A stretch of 64,000 bases of DNA from Arachis hypogaea (taxonomy: Eukaryota > Streptophyta > Magnoliopsida > Fabales > Fabaceae): contig NC_092054.1 of NCBI RefSeq assembly GCF_003086295.3, forward strand, positions 16,317,878 to 16,381,877, in the 5' to 3' direction. Below, piece by piece: positions 12,027-23,473 of this stretch; the first letter of the stretch is position 1, and each line of letters begins with the position of its first letter. The notes under the pieces were generated by a model. The model searched no databases, was not told where the DNA came from, and was given only the letters and a program-made list of their open reading frames with translations. A program made the translations under genes and the position numbers.

Positions 12027-12956
12027 TCAATTGAAGTTAGACCCTTTTCCATGGGCGGCGGTTGCACCCATGCCTGTAGTTGGACGTGCCATTGGTTGTC
12101 CATCACCAGCAGGCTCAGACCCAGGCCCATTTACATCAGTGGACTTAGTGGCAGGCCCAGTGGTGCTGTACGGAGCTCGGTCCATGTGGCCAGCCATGGC
12201 GGACATTTTGGCAGCAGCGTTGTGCTCGCGGGCCTCATGCTTCTCCATGTCTGCCTGTTGGATCTTCTCTTCTTTCTTGTGTGTTGCCATCTCCTTCTGT
12301 ATCGGATCATGAGTTGAAATCTTCTCAGCCTATTGAAAGTTTGAACCACACGCAAAACAAAAACAAAAAGGACATATCTGTTAGTTCCAAATTTGAAACA
12401 ATGTTCAAGTAAGATATGTTCTCTCAATGTATTAAATTTATCTAATAAAACCATAAGCATAAAAGTAAAAAGATTGTCAAAAAAAAAAAAATGCATAAGA
12501 AAAATAGAAATTCATGTGTAATTATTTTTATGTAAATTACTTGTTGTGTCAAATCATTTACATCATTCAACTTTTAACTTTGCATCATGTGACAATTTTT
12601 GTTTCATTTGAGCATTCTCTTTGAACATTCTCTACAATATCATCATGATCATCGTTATCATCATTATCTTCAATAATAATAATAATAACAGTATGGATAA
12701 CAATTCGGAGAATAAAAAGGGAAGAAGCAAGGATATATATATAGTGGGTAAAATTCATTCAAGAGGGGATGGATCAATCAATTAAAAAAAATTATTTTTA
12801 TTATTAATTAGAAAATAATTGAAGAAATAAAAGGAAAAAAAGAAAAACCTTCTCCGTTACAGTGGCCTTGGTCTTCTCTAGGCCAGACTTGGCAGAGGCG
12901 CCAATGTTGGCTGCAGTTTCCTTAACGTTCTCTACTGCTTTCTTTGTTGCCTGCAT
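12027..12956 (-). CDS. LEA protein of the LEA_1 (D-113, group 4) family
   Basis: Two exons on the minus strand: 12956-12849 (36 codons) and 12329-12027 (100 codons plus stop), GT/AG intron 12330-12848, giving 136 residues. The N terminus MQATKKAVENVKETAANIGA with K/E/A/T-rich amphipathic helix through about residue 80 is the LEA_1 signature, including the HDPIQKEMATHKK block. The C terminus is Gly/Pro/Ser/Thr-rich and disordered (GTGMGATAAH-like). Such proteins are highly hydrophilic and protect membranes and enzymes during seed desiccation or drought (established for the family). The open frame that starts at 12290 uses an internal Met and is only part of exon 2. A polyadenylation signal AATAAA on the minus strand lies at 11871-11876. 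The upstream region has ABRE-type motifs and a TATA box, fitting ABA-regulated seed expression. Intact. Confidence 0.93.
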
Positions 12957-13052
12957 TTTCTCAACTTTTCTTCAACACTCGGTTTTATTTTTCTTTATGT
13001 CTGATCTTCTTTTGTTTCGATATATTTGGTTCAGGCATGGCATTATGGCATG

Positions 13053-13170
13053 CCTTTAAATAGAGTGAAGTGACCCACTCTCTTTTTCACAAGTGTCCAG
13101 AAGTGACACGTGGCAAATATCGTAGTGGCAATTGAGTTTGAGTCACTATTTGACACTAAACTGACGTGTG
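13053..13170 (-). promoter_or_regulatory. LEA promoter: TATA box and two ABRE/G-box motifs
   Basis: Reading the minus strand, CTATTTAAAGG at 13063-13053 is a good TATA box about 100 bases upstream of the LEA start codon. A palindromic CACGTG within GCCACGTGTC lies at 13107-13112, and an ACGT core (forward-strand GACGTGTG) at about 13163-13170. ACGTG-core elements bind bZIP factors of the ABA pathway; paired copies close to the TATA box are typical of LEA genes. Confidence 0.75.
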
Positions 13171-14111
13171 TATCTAGACAATTTACCTACATGTGAAGTT
13201 ACGAGAAGGAGAAAAGATTAGGGATTAGCTGTTTAAGTTTGTGTGGCGGGTTGTACACTTGTACTATTTTAGAAAATTATATACTAATACTAAATATAAA
13301 AAGAGTATACTTTTGATATATTTGTAAATTATTTTACACGGCATCTAGTAATATTTATTTTTTTTATGATTATTTATATCGTTAATATAAAAAATAATTA
13401 TTTTTATTAATATAATATTATGTAATTTAATATATATATAAAATTATTATTTTAATGTATATATTACAATTAAATTTATATAAAAAATATTATGAACGTA
13501 TAAAAATTAATTATTATATATTTATATATAAATAAATATTTTTTTAATTTATTTTAATATATATTTTATATCAAATATCAATTACTAATTTTTTTATATA
13601 CAAATATTATGATTGATTAAATATATATGAATTTTCAAAATAGAGATTTGACCTGGAAGCTTGTGGGATTAAATGAACTAGTTCATTTACCTTTTTCTTA
13701 ATTGTTTATGTTTAATTAAAACTAAAAAGAAATTTTAGGTCAAATTTTATATTTTAATTGAGTATTGAACTGAAATTTGAGATTAGTCCTTCCTGAGTCA
13801 GATTAAAAAATATTGTGAACAATAAAATTTGAGATATTTAAGTTAGAACTTAAGATATTTATGTTATATTAATAAAATATTGTTAAAAATATTCTTTAAA
13901 AAAAAAGAATATGCTAAACAAGTCAACCTATTTATTTTGAAAATTAACGGTTAATTGACTTAAGTTTCTTAAGTTGTGTTTAGAAGAAAAATTAAAACTA
14001 AAAGATAAAGATTACGAGACAGAGATTAAATTAAGTTTTTGTATTATGTTTGGTATAAAATATACAAAATTAAGTTATATATCAATATTTATTTGGTTCA
14101 AGATAAATATG
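13171..14111. other. AT-rich intergenic spacer
   Basis: No gene seen. The 13480-13610 part is a very AT-rich sequence resembling the short repeats at 45690-45830 and 46357-46452. The 13700-14110 part is unique-looking spacer up to the copia insertion site. Confidence 0.5.
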
Positions 14112-14116
14112 GAGAT

Positions 14117-15677
14117 TGATGGTTATCAGTAACTAAGAGAAGGGGGTTGAATTTTAGCTTTTTTTTTTTTTTTGCTGAATGTAAATTTTGCTTTTTCAAA
14201 GAACTTCAGGAGATATTTTTACTTTTGTCTCGTGATGAGTTGAGAGACATTTTCATTTTGTCTCCTGAGTAACAGAAATAGAAGTGAAGTAGAGAAGAAG
14301 GAATAACATACAGATGTATCTTGGTTTAGCAACTTAGTGCCATGTAGCCTACATCCAGTCTACATCACAATTGTGATGAAATTTCACTATCTTTAAACAG
14401 ATTAAAATCACCAATTCTTTCCTAGGATCTACCCAATCCTATCTGTGACAAATCTAGATTCTAATCCAATCTAAATTTGACTAGACCTCAATCTAACTTT
14501 CAATCGCAAAGTGCTGACCCAACTTGTAAAGGAATCCTCACAAGATCATGAAACAAAATAGAAAGATGTATAAAGAACTTTTGAAACATCTTATGACTTT
14601 TTCTCCTAGTTTAACTCACTGCTTTTACTTCTCATTGGTTTTTTCTTACAAACCTCACTATGTTTGTCTTTTTTAATGATACTCAGACAAATTAAACTGA
14701 GAAAAAGAAAATATTAAATAAACTTCATGAAGGAGAAGAACTCAAACAGCTTGGGTAGTTATGAGAATGAACTCTATGCTTTTTATTTACTCTCCTTGTC
14801 TTCAACCCTTGGTCATTCACCCTTAATATATAAGAGTGAAGCTTCCAAGGTTGAATCACGTTCAACCTTAACACTGTCTTCTTCTCCATCATCAGAGACT
14901 TGTAGTGGCTTCAGCAGAGAGGAGAGAGAAAAATGACTCTATTGCATGCAACTCACCTTTTCTCTCTCTCATCCTTTTTCTTCAAGCTTCTTCAATCTTA
15001 ACCGTTGAGCTTGCCTTTGACCCCAAGTTTTGATTTTGAGCGTTGATGTTCTTCTGACTGTGGTTGACTTCACCTTTTTCATGGTTGCTTCTTCTGTACT
15101 TGAGACTTTGTTGATTTCCTTCTTCATTTCTTGGTGTAGCACAAATGGAGGAAGATGCTTTTTGATATGGTCTGTTCGTGAGTGACTAGCTTCTTGGTTA
15201 TAACCCTTCCTTCTTGCTTCATTTTGGCAACAAGCTTTTTGTCCTTCAAAATTTCATAGCCTCTGCACTTTCTTTTTTTTTCTTTCTTTTTTTCTTTCTT
15301 TTTTTCTTTCTTTCTAAGTGAGTGATGTGACCGAAGTGAAGAGATAGAAGGAAGAAGAGAGAACTTTTTGGCTTTCGGTAAAAGTTTCAATGGAATTAAT
15401 TGAAATGAATTTGGGATTCAAGTAACCAAAAGTGGGAGTAACTGTATAAGGCTTGTGGTCTCTTGGGTTTATTTCTTTAATTCCTCATACTTGGTTTATG
15501 GGCTTGTGATTGGACTTGGCTTAACTTTGATAAACCAAAGTGTATGGAATAGTTGGGTCATGTTTCCAAAACTTATTTTCCTGCATGCAAGCATAACACG
15601 ATCATATAAACACTTAATAATTCTTTAATAATGTTTGTTCATCATTTTAATTGAATATTAGTTTTTCGAACTCAACA
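14117..15677 (-). repeat. 3' LTR of the copia element
   Basis: It is 1561 bp and aligns with the right LTR throughout, apart from the solo-LTR insertion there. It has the uninterrupted target sequence GGCAACAAGC at 15227, the allele before insertion. Differences between the two LTRs are scattered substitutions and small indels, so the insertion is not recent. It contains a (TTTC)n tract at about 15270-15315; the open frames inside it are chance. Confidence 0.93.
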
Positions 15678-16516
15678 ATGTTTCCCTTGATGACAAACAT
15701 GATTAAAATGAATTGAAAGAGATTAGGAGAGGAAACTTCCCTTTGATGATGCTCCCCCTTTCTTTTTATCACTATGCTCCTCCTTAATGTGTGCTTTGAT
15801 TAACCTGATTAGAACAATATATTCATAGAGGTAATGCCTATGTTCAAATAAGACATGTGTTCCTTTGATCAGGCAAAAGTGACCCAAATTAAAAATTTTA
15901 AAAATTGTAAATCCTTTAAACAGAACAAAATTGTAATAAATAATTGCTTTATGTTATTCCTTAAAATCAAGGTAGAGAATTCCAACTATATATACAAAAA
16001 CTGATCCAACAATAAATTAGTAATCCAATTCAGAACATGACAAAAATTATAATCCAATCAGTCACATGTTTAGATGCTTTAATCAAGAGGCATAGGAGAC
16101 AAATTAGAGCAAGATAAAAACAAACTGAAATAGAGCTCAAAACCAATTCATTTTTATTCTTTTGGTAAAATTATAATTCAATCAGCCACATGTTCAGATA
16201 TTTTAATCAAGAGACATAGGAGACAAATTAGAGCGAGATAAAAATAAACTGAAACAGAGTTCAAAACCAATTCATTTTTATGCTTTCTTCCCTTTTTGAC
16301 ATCAAGGAGGGATACCTGCAAGCACAAATATTCAATAATGCAGCCATAATATTAAGTCATGCATATCAAAGAGTGTGCCAAAATTAAAGTTATTACATTC
16401 ATCCACAGAAAATAAAATTCAAAATAAATTAAAACAGTATCATAGTTCCAAACTCAGAGGCAATATAATAGAGATCATTTAGAAGCAGCAAAGAGTAAAA
16501 TTAGGCATTAGATTTT

Positions 16517-17955
16517 AGGGGTCATCCTCTTTTTCGGAAGGTGCTAGATCCTCATCAAATGAATCCAGGTGCTTTAGAAGTATAGCAACCTTATCATGAG
16601 ATTTCTTTCAGGATTTTTCATTTTGCATTGCAAGTTTTCGAGCTTCCTTACTTGATTTGACCATTTGCTTGGTCATTGAAGCAAATTCTTGAAGGACATC
16701 CTTAACAACTCCTGAGAATAAGTACTTGTAGGAATCAGATATACCAGCAACTGAGGGAGAGGGAAGGCTCTCATCCTCACTTTCAAACATTGCTGAAGCC
16801 TTAGTGCCCTTGACACTTTTACCTTTTGCTTGCTGAGGTACACTGCCGTCTTTTATAGTAGACACCTTGTTCTCAACTGGCTCATTACTCAAATCAATAT
16901 CAAAATATTCAAAAAGACAAGTTAAGAATATTCCATAGGGAAGAAAACTCTTTTTATCATTTTTGACACAATCCCACATGTGACGAATCATAAGATATGA
17001 AAAAGAAATAGGGATGGAGTTCAAAATAGCATAGAGTACAAGAGTGTCACAAACTGTTACCCTTTGATAGGATCCATTTTGAGACATGATAATATGAGTG
17101 ATGATGCGATGTAACAGAGTCCTAACAGGACCTAGGACCTTGTGTGTGGGAGTTGTGCCATCTATGGAAGAAAAATTTTCACAGATTCAAGCCAGGACTT
17201 CTTGGTGAGAGATGCCAACTTGGTTATCCCATTTACCAGACATATACACACTTACCCCCTATGTCTTGATATCCAAGGGCTTCACTAATAGTGATAGCAT
17301 TCAACACAAACTGAGTATTTTTAACAAAAGAGTGGAGTTCCTCTTCATGAAAAAGTAGATTTGCATAAAACTCACGCACAAGGTTCGGATAGACAAGCTT
17401 TCTAATGTTGAAGAGGTTGGTCAATTTCAGATCATAAAAATTAGTTTTAAAATCAATCCCTTTTTCAGACAGAGCATCAAGATCAACGACAAAAGAAGAG
17501 TAGAGAGTTCGGTTTGAAAGAACTTGTTTATGAAATTCATAGTCAGTGCAACTGGCAAAATGATGAGGATCATAATGAGAGTGTAATTTACCATACTTTT
17601 GTTTGAAATCAAGAGAGTCAAGATTAGAAGGCTCCCTGATATTTTGAAGTATGGTTCTTTTCGAACCCCTAGAAGGACGGTTGCTTAGAGCAGAATGACT
17701 GGAGGGATGCGGAGTGGAACGGCGAAGAGGTGATGGAGGTTGGTGCTCTTCTACATGCATGGGCCCTTTTCCTTTTCCTCCTTTACCACGAGAGGATTCA
17801 GCTTCCTTTCACGCTGAAGGTGCTTTTGGATGAATGACTTTTCTAATTATAGACTCGGATGGTTGGGAAGAATGAGAAGAAGACGAATGGGAGTGAATGT
17901 GAATGTATGTGTGTGAATGGGATTGTTTGGAGTGAGAAAGATTTTTAGGAGGCAT
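16517..17955 (-). pseudogene. Third ORF of the copia element (env-position ORF)
   Basis: Downstream of pol, a reading frame starts at an ATG at 17955 (MPPKNLSHSK), has a Ser/His-rich start and runs with a few stops (for example near 17808 and around 17090-17230) to about 16517. The central part (17233-17760) includes LVREFYANLLF, a motif I know from the extra ORF of SIRE-type elements and from plant transposon-protein domains. The last part (16608-16790) is charged and could form a coiled coil. No transmembrane segment or signal peptide is obvious, so calling it an envelope gene would go beyond the evidence. Function in the lineage is unknown. Confidence 0.7.
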
Positions 17956-18486
17956 GAAAGCTCCGGTACTTCTTCTTGTTGCAATCTTCTTTCTTATATT
18001 GAAAAGAAAAGAGATGGTGTAAGGGAGATAGAGAGCGACGAAGATGGAAAGTGGAAGAGCGAGGCTAGCATTGATAAACCATCATTAATGCTGAGTAGAA
18101 ACCTTATCTTTTAAAGTAAAAACTTTTAATGAAACGATTTTAAAGAAAAAGATTTGAATTTTAAATTAATGCATTTTGAAATGACAAGTCAAGAGGAATG
18201 AGGAGAGTTTCTGATTGACATGACTTGATATGAAGAAGAAAGAGAAAAACATTTTCAATAAAAATTTATGATATTAGAAATGAGCCCCTTTCATATGAAC
18301 AAAATGTCTTACTGAAACCCAAAGGTAAGAGTATACTGGACTGTTGGAGAGCAGTTTTTCCAGTTTTCTTATTCCCAAGATTCTTGAGTTTTGAGAAATC
18401 CATGTTGAGAGGAATTCATTACTTGCCTAGTTTTGTCTCCCTGCTACTTGTGAGACAAAACAGAATAGAGAAAAGAAAAAATTCAA

Positions 18487-21400
18487 TTAATTCATAGAAT
18501 TGATGTCAACTATTCCCAATGCAGTTCTCAATCTGCAGAATCTTTTTTCACATTTTGGCTTAGTGAAGATATCAGTCAATTGTTCTTCGGATTTAACAAA
18601 TTGAATCTCAATAGTTCCCTTTTGCACATGTTCCCTAATAAAGTGATATCTAACTTCAATGTACTTTGTTCTTGAGTGTAATACATGATTTTTCGAAATA
18701 TGTATTGCACTCATATTATCACAAAGTAAGAAAATACTATCAATTTTTAGTTTGTAATCTGCAAGTTGAGTTTTAAGCCAAATGAGTTGTGAACAACGAG
18801 CGGATGCGGATATGTATTTAGCTTCTACTGTGGATAGAGCAACTGTGGCTTGTTTTTTACTTGACCAAATATTTGGGGACTTTCCAAGAAAGCAACACAT
18901 TCTCGAAGTGCTTCTTCTATGCACACGATCACCCGCATAATCTGCATCACAATAACCAGCTACACAAAATTCATTAGTTCTAGTATACTATAAGCCAAGG
19001 TCAGATGTGCCTTTTATATATCTAATAATTCTTTTAATGGCTGAAAGATGTGATTCCTTTAGGTGAGATTGAAATCTAGAGCATACACTCACACTTTGAA
19101 CTATGTCCGACCTAGAAGATGTAAGATACACGAGTGATTCTATCATTTCTCTGTACCATGTTTCATCAACATCTTTGCTATTCTCATCTTTGTCAAGTTT
19201 TGTATTTGGATGCATAGGAGTACCCATAAGTTTGGAGTTTTCTAAACCAAAATTCTTTATCAATTTTTTGGCATATTTTTCTTGGTGAACAAAAATACCA
19301 CTAGGAGTTTGTTTGATTTAAAGTCCAAGAAAGAATGTTAGTTCTCCCATCAAACTCATTTCAAACTCGCTAGTCATTAGATTTCCAAACTCTTCACATA
19401 AGGATTCATTTACCGATCCAAACACTATGTCATCCACATATACTTAGACAAGTAAGAAATCATTATTAGATTCTTTAATAAATAGAGTAGTATCGATAGT
19501 ACCCCTTAGAAAATCATTTTGCATTAAGAATTCACTAAGCCTTTCATACCAAGCTCTTAGAACTTGCCTAAGGCCATAAAGAGCCTTGGATAGTTTAAAA
19601 ACCTAATTAGAAAAATCTTTGTTTTCAAAATCGGGGGTAGAGCTACAAATACTTCTCTATCAATAAACCCATTCAAAAAAGCACATTTGATATCCATTTG
19701 AAATATTTTAAACCTTTGTGGGCAGCATAAGCAAGTAGCAACCGAATAGCTTCCATTCTTGCTACCGGTGCAAAAGATTCATCAAAATCAATTCCCTCTT
19801 CTTGATCGTAACCTTGGGCCACTAATCTAGCCTTGTTACGAACAACACTACCATCCTCATCCAATTTATTTTTGAAAATCCACTTGGTATCCGTTACTTT
19901 CTTATCATTTGGGTAAGGTACAAGAAACCAAACCTCATTCTTTTTGAATTAACTTAACTCTTCTTCCATGGCCTTTACCCAAGAGGGATCTTCAAGAGCT
20001 TGTCTCACATTTTGAGGCTCTAATTGGGACAAAAAAAAGCAACATTGTTGGTTTCGACTTTCTTGCTTGAGGATCTAGTATTGACTCCTTAGGATGGATC
20101 TCCAATTATAAATTCGTGAGGTTAGTTCTTCTAGAACTTTCATTCCCTAGGCTTTTGAGATGAGGTTTCAACTCGGCTTTGACTTGGTTCTACATCATTC
20201 ATCGTCTTGGTTTCTCTGGCATCATCAGGAGACAAAAATGAAATGTCTCTTTCATTTTGAGGAGTAGGTTCAGAACTGACATTTTTCATAGAAGGACCTG
20301 AATTGACTTTATCTTGATTCACTTGAGGACTTCCCTCATCTTCATTTCCTGCATCATCATCTAAGACAGTACTTAGTATGAAGTTAGTATCGCAAAAAGA
20401 CACATGTATGGATTCCTCAATAGTTCTATGTTCTTGTATGTAAACTCTATAAGTTTTGGTATTGGTTGAGTATCCAACAAATAAACCTTCATATGATTTT
20501 GGATCAAATTTTCTAAAATTGTCTTTGTTATTAAACAAAAAGCATTTGCATCCAAATATATGAAAGTACTTAAGATTAGGGGGAGTTCCTTTCCATAACT
20601 CATAAGGTGTTTTCTTTAATCCTTTTCTAATTATGGTTCTATTTAGGATATAGCAAGTTGTGTTCATAGCTTCGACCCATAAGAATTTTGGAACATCTTT
20701 CTCACAAAGTATTGCTCTAGTCATTTCTTGGAAACTTCTATTTCTCCTTTCAACAACCCCATTTTGTTGAGGAGTTCTAGGACATGAACAGTTATGAGAA
20801 ATTTCAAATTCATCACAAAAATTTTCAAAATCTTGATTTTCAAATTCCTTTCCATGGTCACTTCTTATGTGGGCAACTTTCAAATCCTTTTTCATTTTGA
20901 ATCTTTTTATAAAGAGAAGAAAATGCATAGAACACATCATTTTTGTGAGCTAGGAAGAGAACCCATCCGAATCTAGAGTAGTCATCAACCACCACCAAGC
21001 CATAATTCTTACCTCCTAAACTTTGAGTTTTAGTGGGACCAAAAAGATCAATGTGTAACATTTCTAATGGCCTTTTGGTAGAGATTTCATCCTTGAGCTT
21101 AAAAGAAGATTTTGTTTGTTTGCCCAATTGACAAGTATCATAAGTGATATCCTTGTCAAACTTTATGTTAGGGATGCCTCTAACCAAATTCTTCTTTACG
21201 AGCTTGGAAATTTGATACATACTTGCATGTCCCAATTTCTTGTGTCAAAGCCATTTTTCGGATTCTATTGAGGTAAAACAAATTACATTTTGATCTATTA
21301 AATCCTCTAGAGTGAATCCATACACATTGTTACATCTTTTTGCTTAAAAAAAACACTAGATTTTTCACAAATAACTAAGCAGTCTAATGTTCTAAATATA

Positions 21401-21850
21401 ACCAAATATCCAAGATCTCACAATTGACTAATGCTTAGTAAATTGTGTTTCAAACCGTCAATAAGAAAAACATCATTTATGAAAGATGAAAAATTTTTAC
21501 CCACTTTACCTATGGCCACTATCTTTTCTTTGCCATTGTCACCGAAGGTTACAAACCCTCCATCATACTCGTCTAGCTTGATGAAGAATGTAGACCTTCC
21601 AGTCATATGCTTAGAGCATCCGTTGTCCAAGTACTACATGTTGTCCTTTCTTTTGGACGCTAGGCATACCTACACAAAAATCTCAAGTGACCTTAGGTAT
21701 CCAAATCTCTTTGGATCCTTGTATGTTAAACCACCTCTTTTGCTCGAGACCATTGTAGTTGCCAACTACTTTGTACACTCTGTCTCCAATCATTCTTTCA
21801 CTTATGAAACATTGAATAGGAAAATGTCCATCCCAATTGTATAAATGACA
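18487..21850 (-). pseudogene. Copia pol: protease, integrase, reverse transcriptase and RNase H
   Basis: Blocks in order on the minus strand: protease (21418-21630, LDNGCSKHMTG, where the catalytic D-S-G reads D-N-G); zinc-binding pre-integrase (near 21100-21235, with the first Cys of the CxxC replaced by Tyr); integrase core (20140-21235) with IDLFGP, VVVDDYSRF, TPQQNGVVERRNR; RT (19300-19900) with [10 protein letters not shown] and the YVDD box near 19435; RNase H (18487-18924) with STVEAKYISAS and LCDNMSAIHIS. Frameshifts at about 20930 and 19680 and several stops break the frame. The domain set is complete but inactive. Confidence 0.9.
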
Positions 21851-22153
21851 AAACCTTTTTTACTGTTGTTTTTTCAGATTGGTTAGGTTTTGAAATTTTA
21901 TGTCATCCGAAGTGGATGCCATATTTAAAAAAAAATTTTTCTCAAAAACAATTTCAGATTTCTTATGAAAACCCAGACCATCCTTATCATAGAGAGGTTT
22001 TTGACTAGCCAAAAGTTTATTCAGATTTTCAGAATTTTGAGCAAAGTTAGCCAAATCCTCTTTAAGGCTTTTTATTTCTTTGTGAAACCTTTCATTTTCT
22101 TCAAAACAATTTAAGTATGAAATCACAGAATATTGTTTCTCACAACCCTTAAG

Positions 22154-23460
22154 TTAAGCATTTAGCCGCTTATTTTCTTCAACAAGATCAACAACGGTTT
22201 TGGCTTCCCTTAATTTATTTTTGAGAAAACCATTTTTTGCCTTTAGGATGTCAGTTTGATATTCAAGTTCATGATTTTCATTCAAGAAGCATCTTAGTTT
22301 CTCAGTGAGATGATCGATCATAAGATGAAGGTCTTCAGTAGTAGGTTCAATGAAAATTACCTCATCAGTTTGATTGGCCATGAGACAGGTTTGGAATTTG
22401 GTCTCTGATTCATCCTCTTCATCAGAATCATTTTTCAAATCTTTCCAAGAGGCCATCAGCCATTTCTTCTTTTCTTTCTTGGCCTTTTCTTCTTTCTTCA
22501 TCTTCGGACAGTCAAACTCGTAATGTCCAACCTCTTTGCAGTTGTGGCATATGATCTTGCTTAGGTCTCTTTTTAATTTTCTTGAACTGCCTCCTTTGCT
22601 TCGTTCTTTCAGCTTCATCATTTTCCTGAATTTCTTAGCAAAAAGAACAAACTTGTTATCAGATAAATTGTCATTAGATTCATCATTCAGGGACTCAGTG
22701 AATGATTTGAGAGTAATTCCTTTCCTTTTTATGTCATTTTTCAAATAAGGGGTTTCAAAAGCAAGTAAATTTCCTCTTATATCATCATATGTCATTTGAT
22801 CAATGCCACTGCTCTCGGCTATAACTATAGCTTTATTTTCCCACTCTTTAGCGAGACTTCTCAGAACCTTCCTTACTAGCACAAGTTCAAAGTGAGTGAT
22901 CCCCATAGCATCCAAGCCATTGATGATGACGTTGAATCTTTCAAACATTTCATCAATTGTTTCTCCTTCCTTCATAGAGAACATTTCGTATTCTTTGCTC
23001 AGTATGTCTATTCTGGTCCGCTTGACTAGGGTAGTGCCTTTATGGGTGACTTGAAACTTGTCCTAGATTTTCTTTGCTATTTTGCATCTAGATGCCCTTT
23101 GAAATTCCTCGAAACTGATAGCACAATTAAGCAAGTTGACAGCTTTGGTGTTGAGCTCTATTTTCTTTTTATCTTCATCATTCCACTTGGCTTCAGTCTT
23201 AGGAGTGACTGCTCCATATGCTCCAGTTTTGGTTGGAACTTGGGGACCATTAAGGATGATCTTTCAGATGTTGTAATCTACTGATTGAACAAAGATCTTC
23301 ATTCTCTCCTTCCAATAGCTATAGTTCTTTCCATTGAAAAATGGTGGCCTGTTACTGGATTGTCCTTTTGTCAGAGTGTAGGCCACTACATTTGAACCAT
23401 TGTTGTTCACCATTAGGACCTTTCCTCCAAGCTACAAAGCTTGATCTTTTTGAGACCAAG
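22154..23460 (-). pseudogene. Copia gag with CCHC zinc knuckle
   Basis: A 276-residue open segment (22154-22984) follows a broken N-terminal part. The C-x2-C-x4-H-x4-C knuckle CHNCKEVGHYEFDC lies near 22510-22550, after a Lys-rich patch; an acidic linker and a coiled-coil-like part follow (to 21860). The region 22985-23460 reads as the UBN2-type gag N terminus with stops. Role: nucleocapsid of the element. Dead copy. Confidence 0.85.
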
Positions 23461-23473
23461 ATTTGATAACAAT

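Noticed and set aside
12031..12496. Open frames on both strands over the LEA exon
   Set aside because: Shadows of the LEA exon in other frames; the long minus-strand frame at 12131 runs through the intron.
16517..17955. Envelope gene of an endogenous retrovirus-like element
   Set aside because: No signal peptide or membrane segment is visible; only the position is env-like, so it is described as a third ORF.
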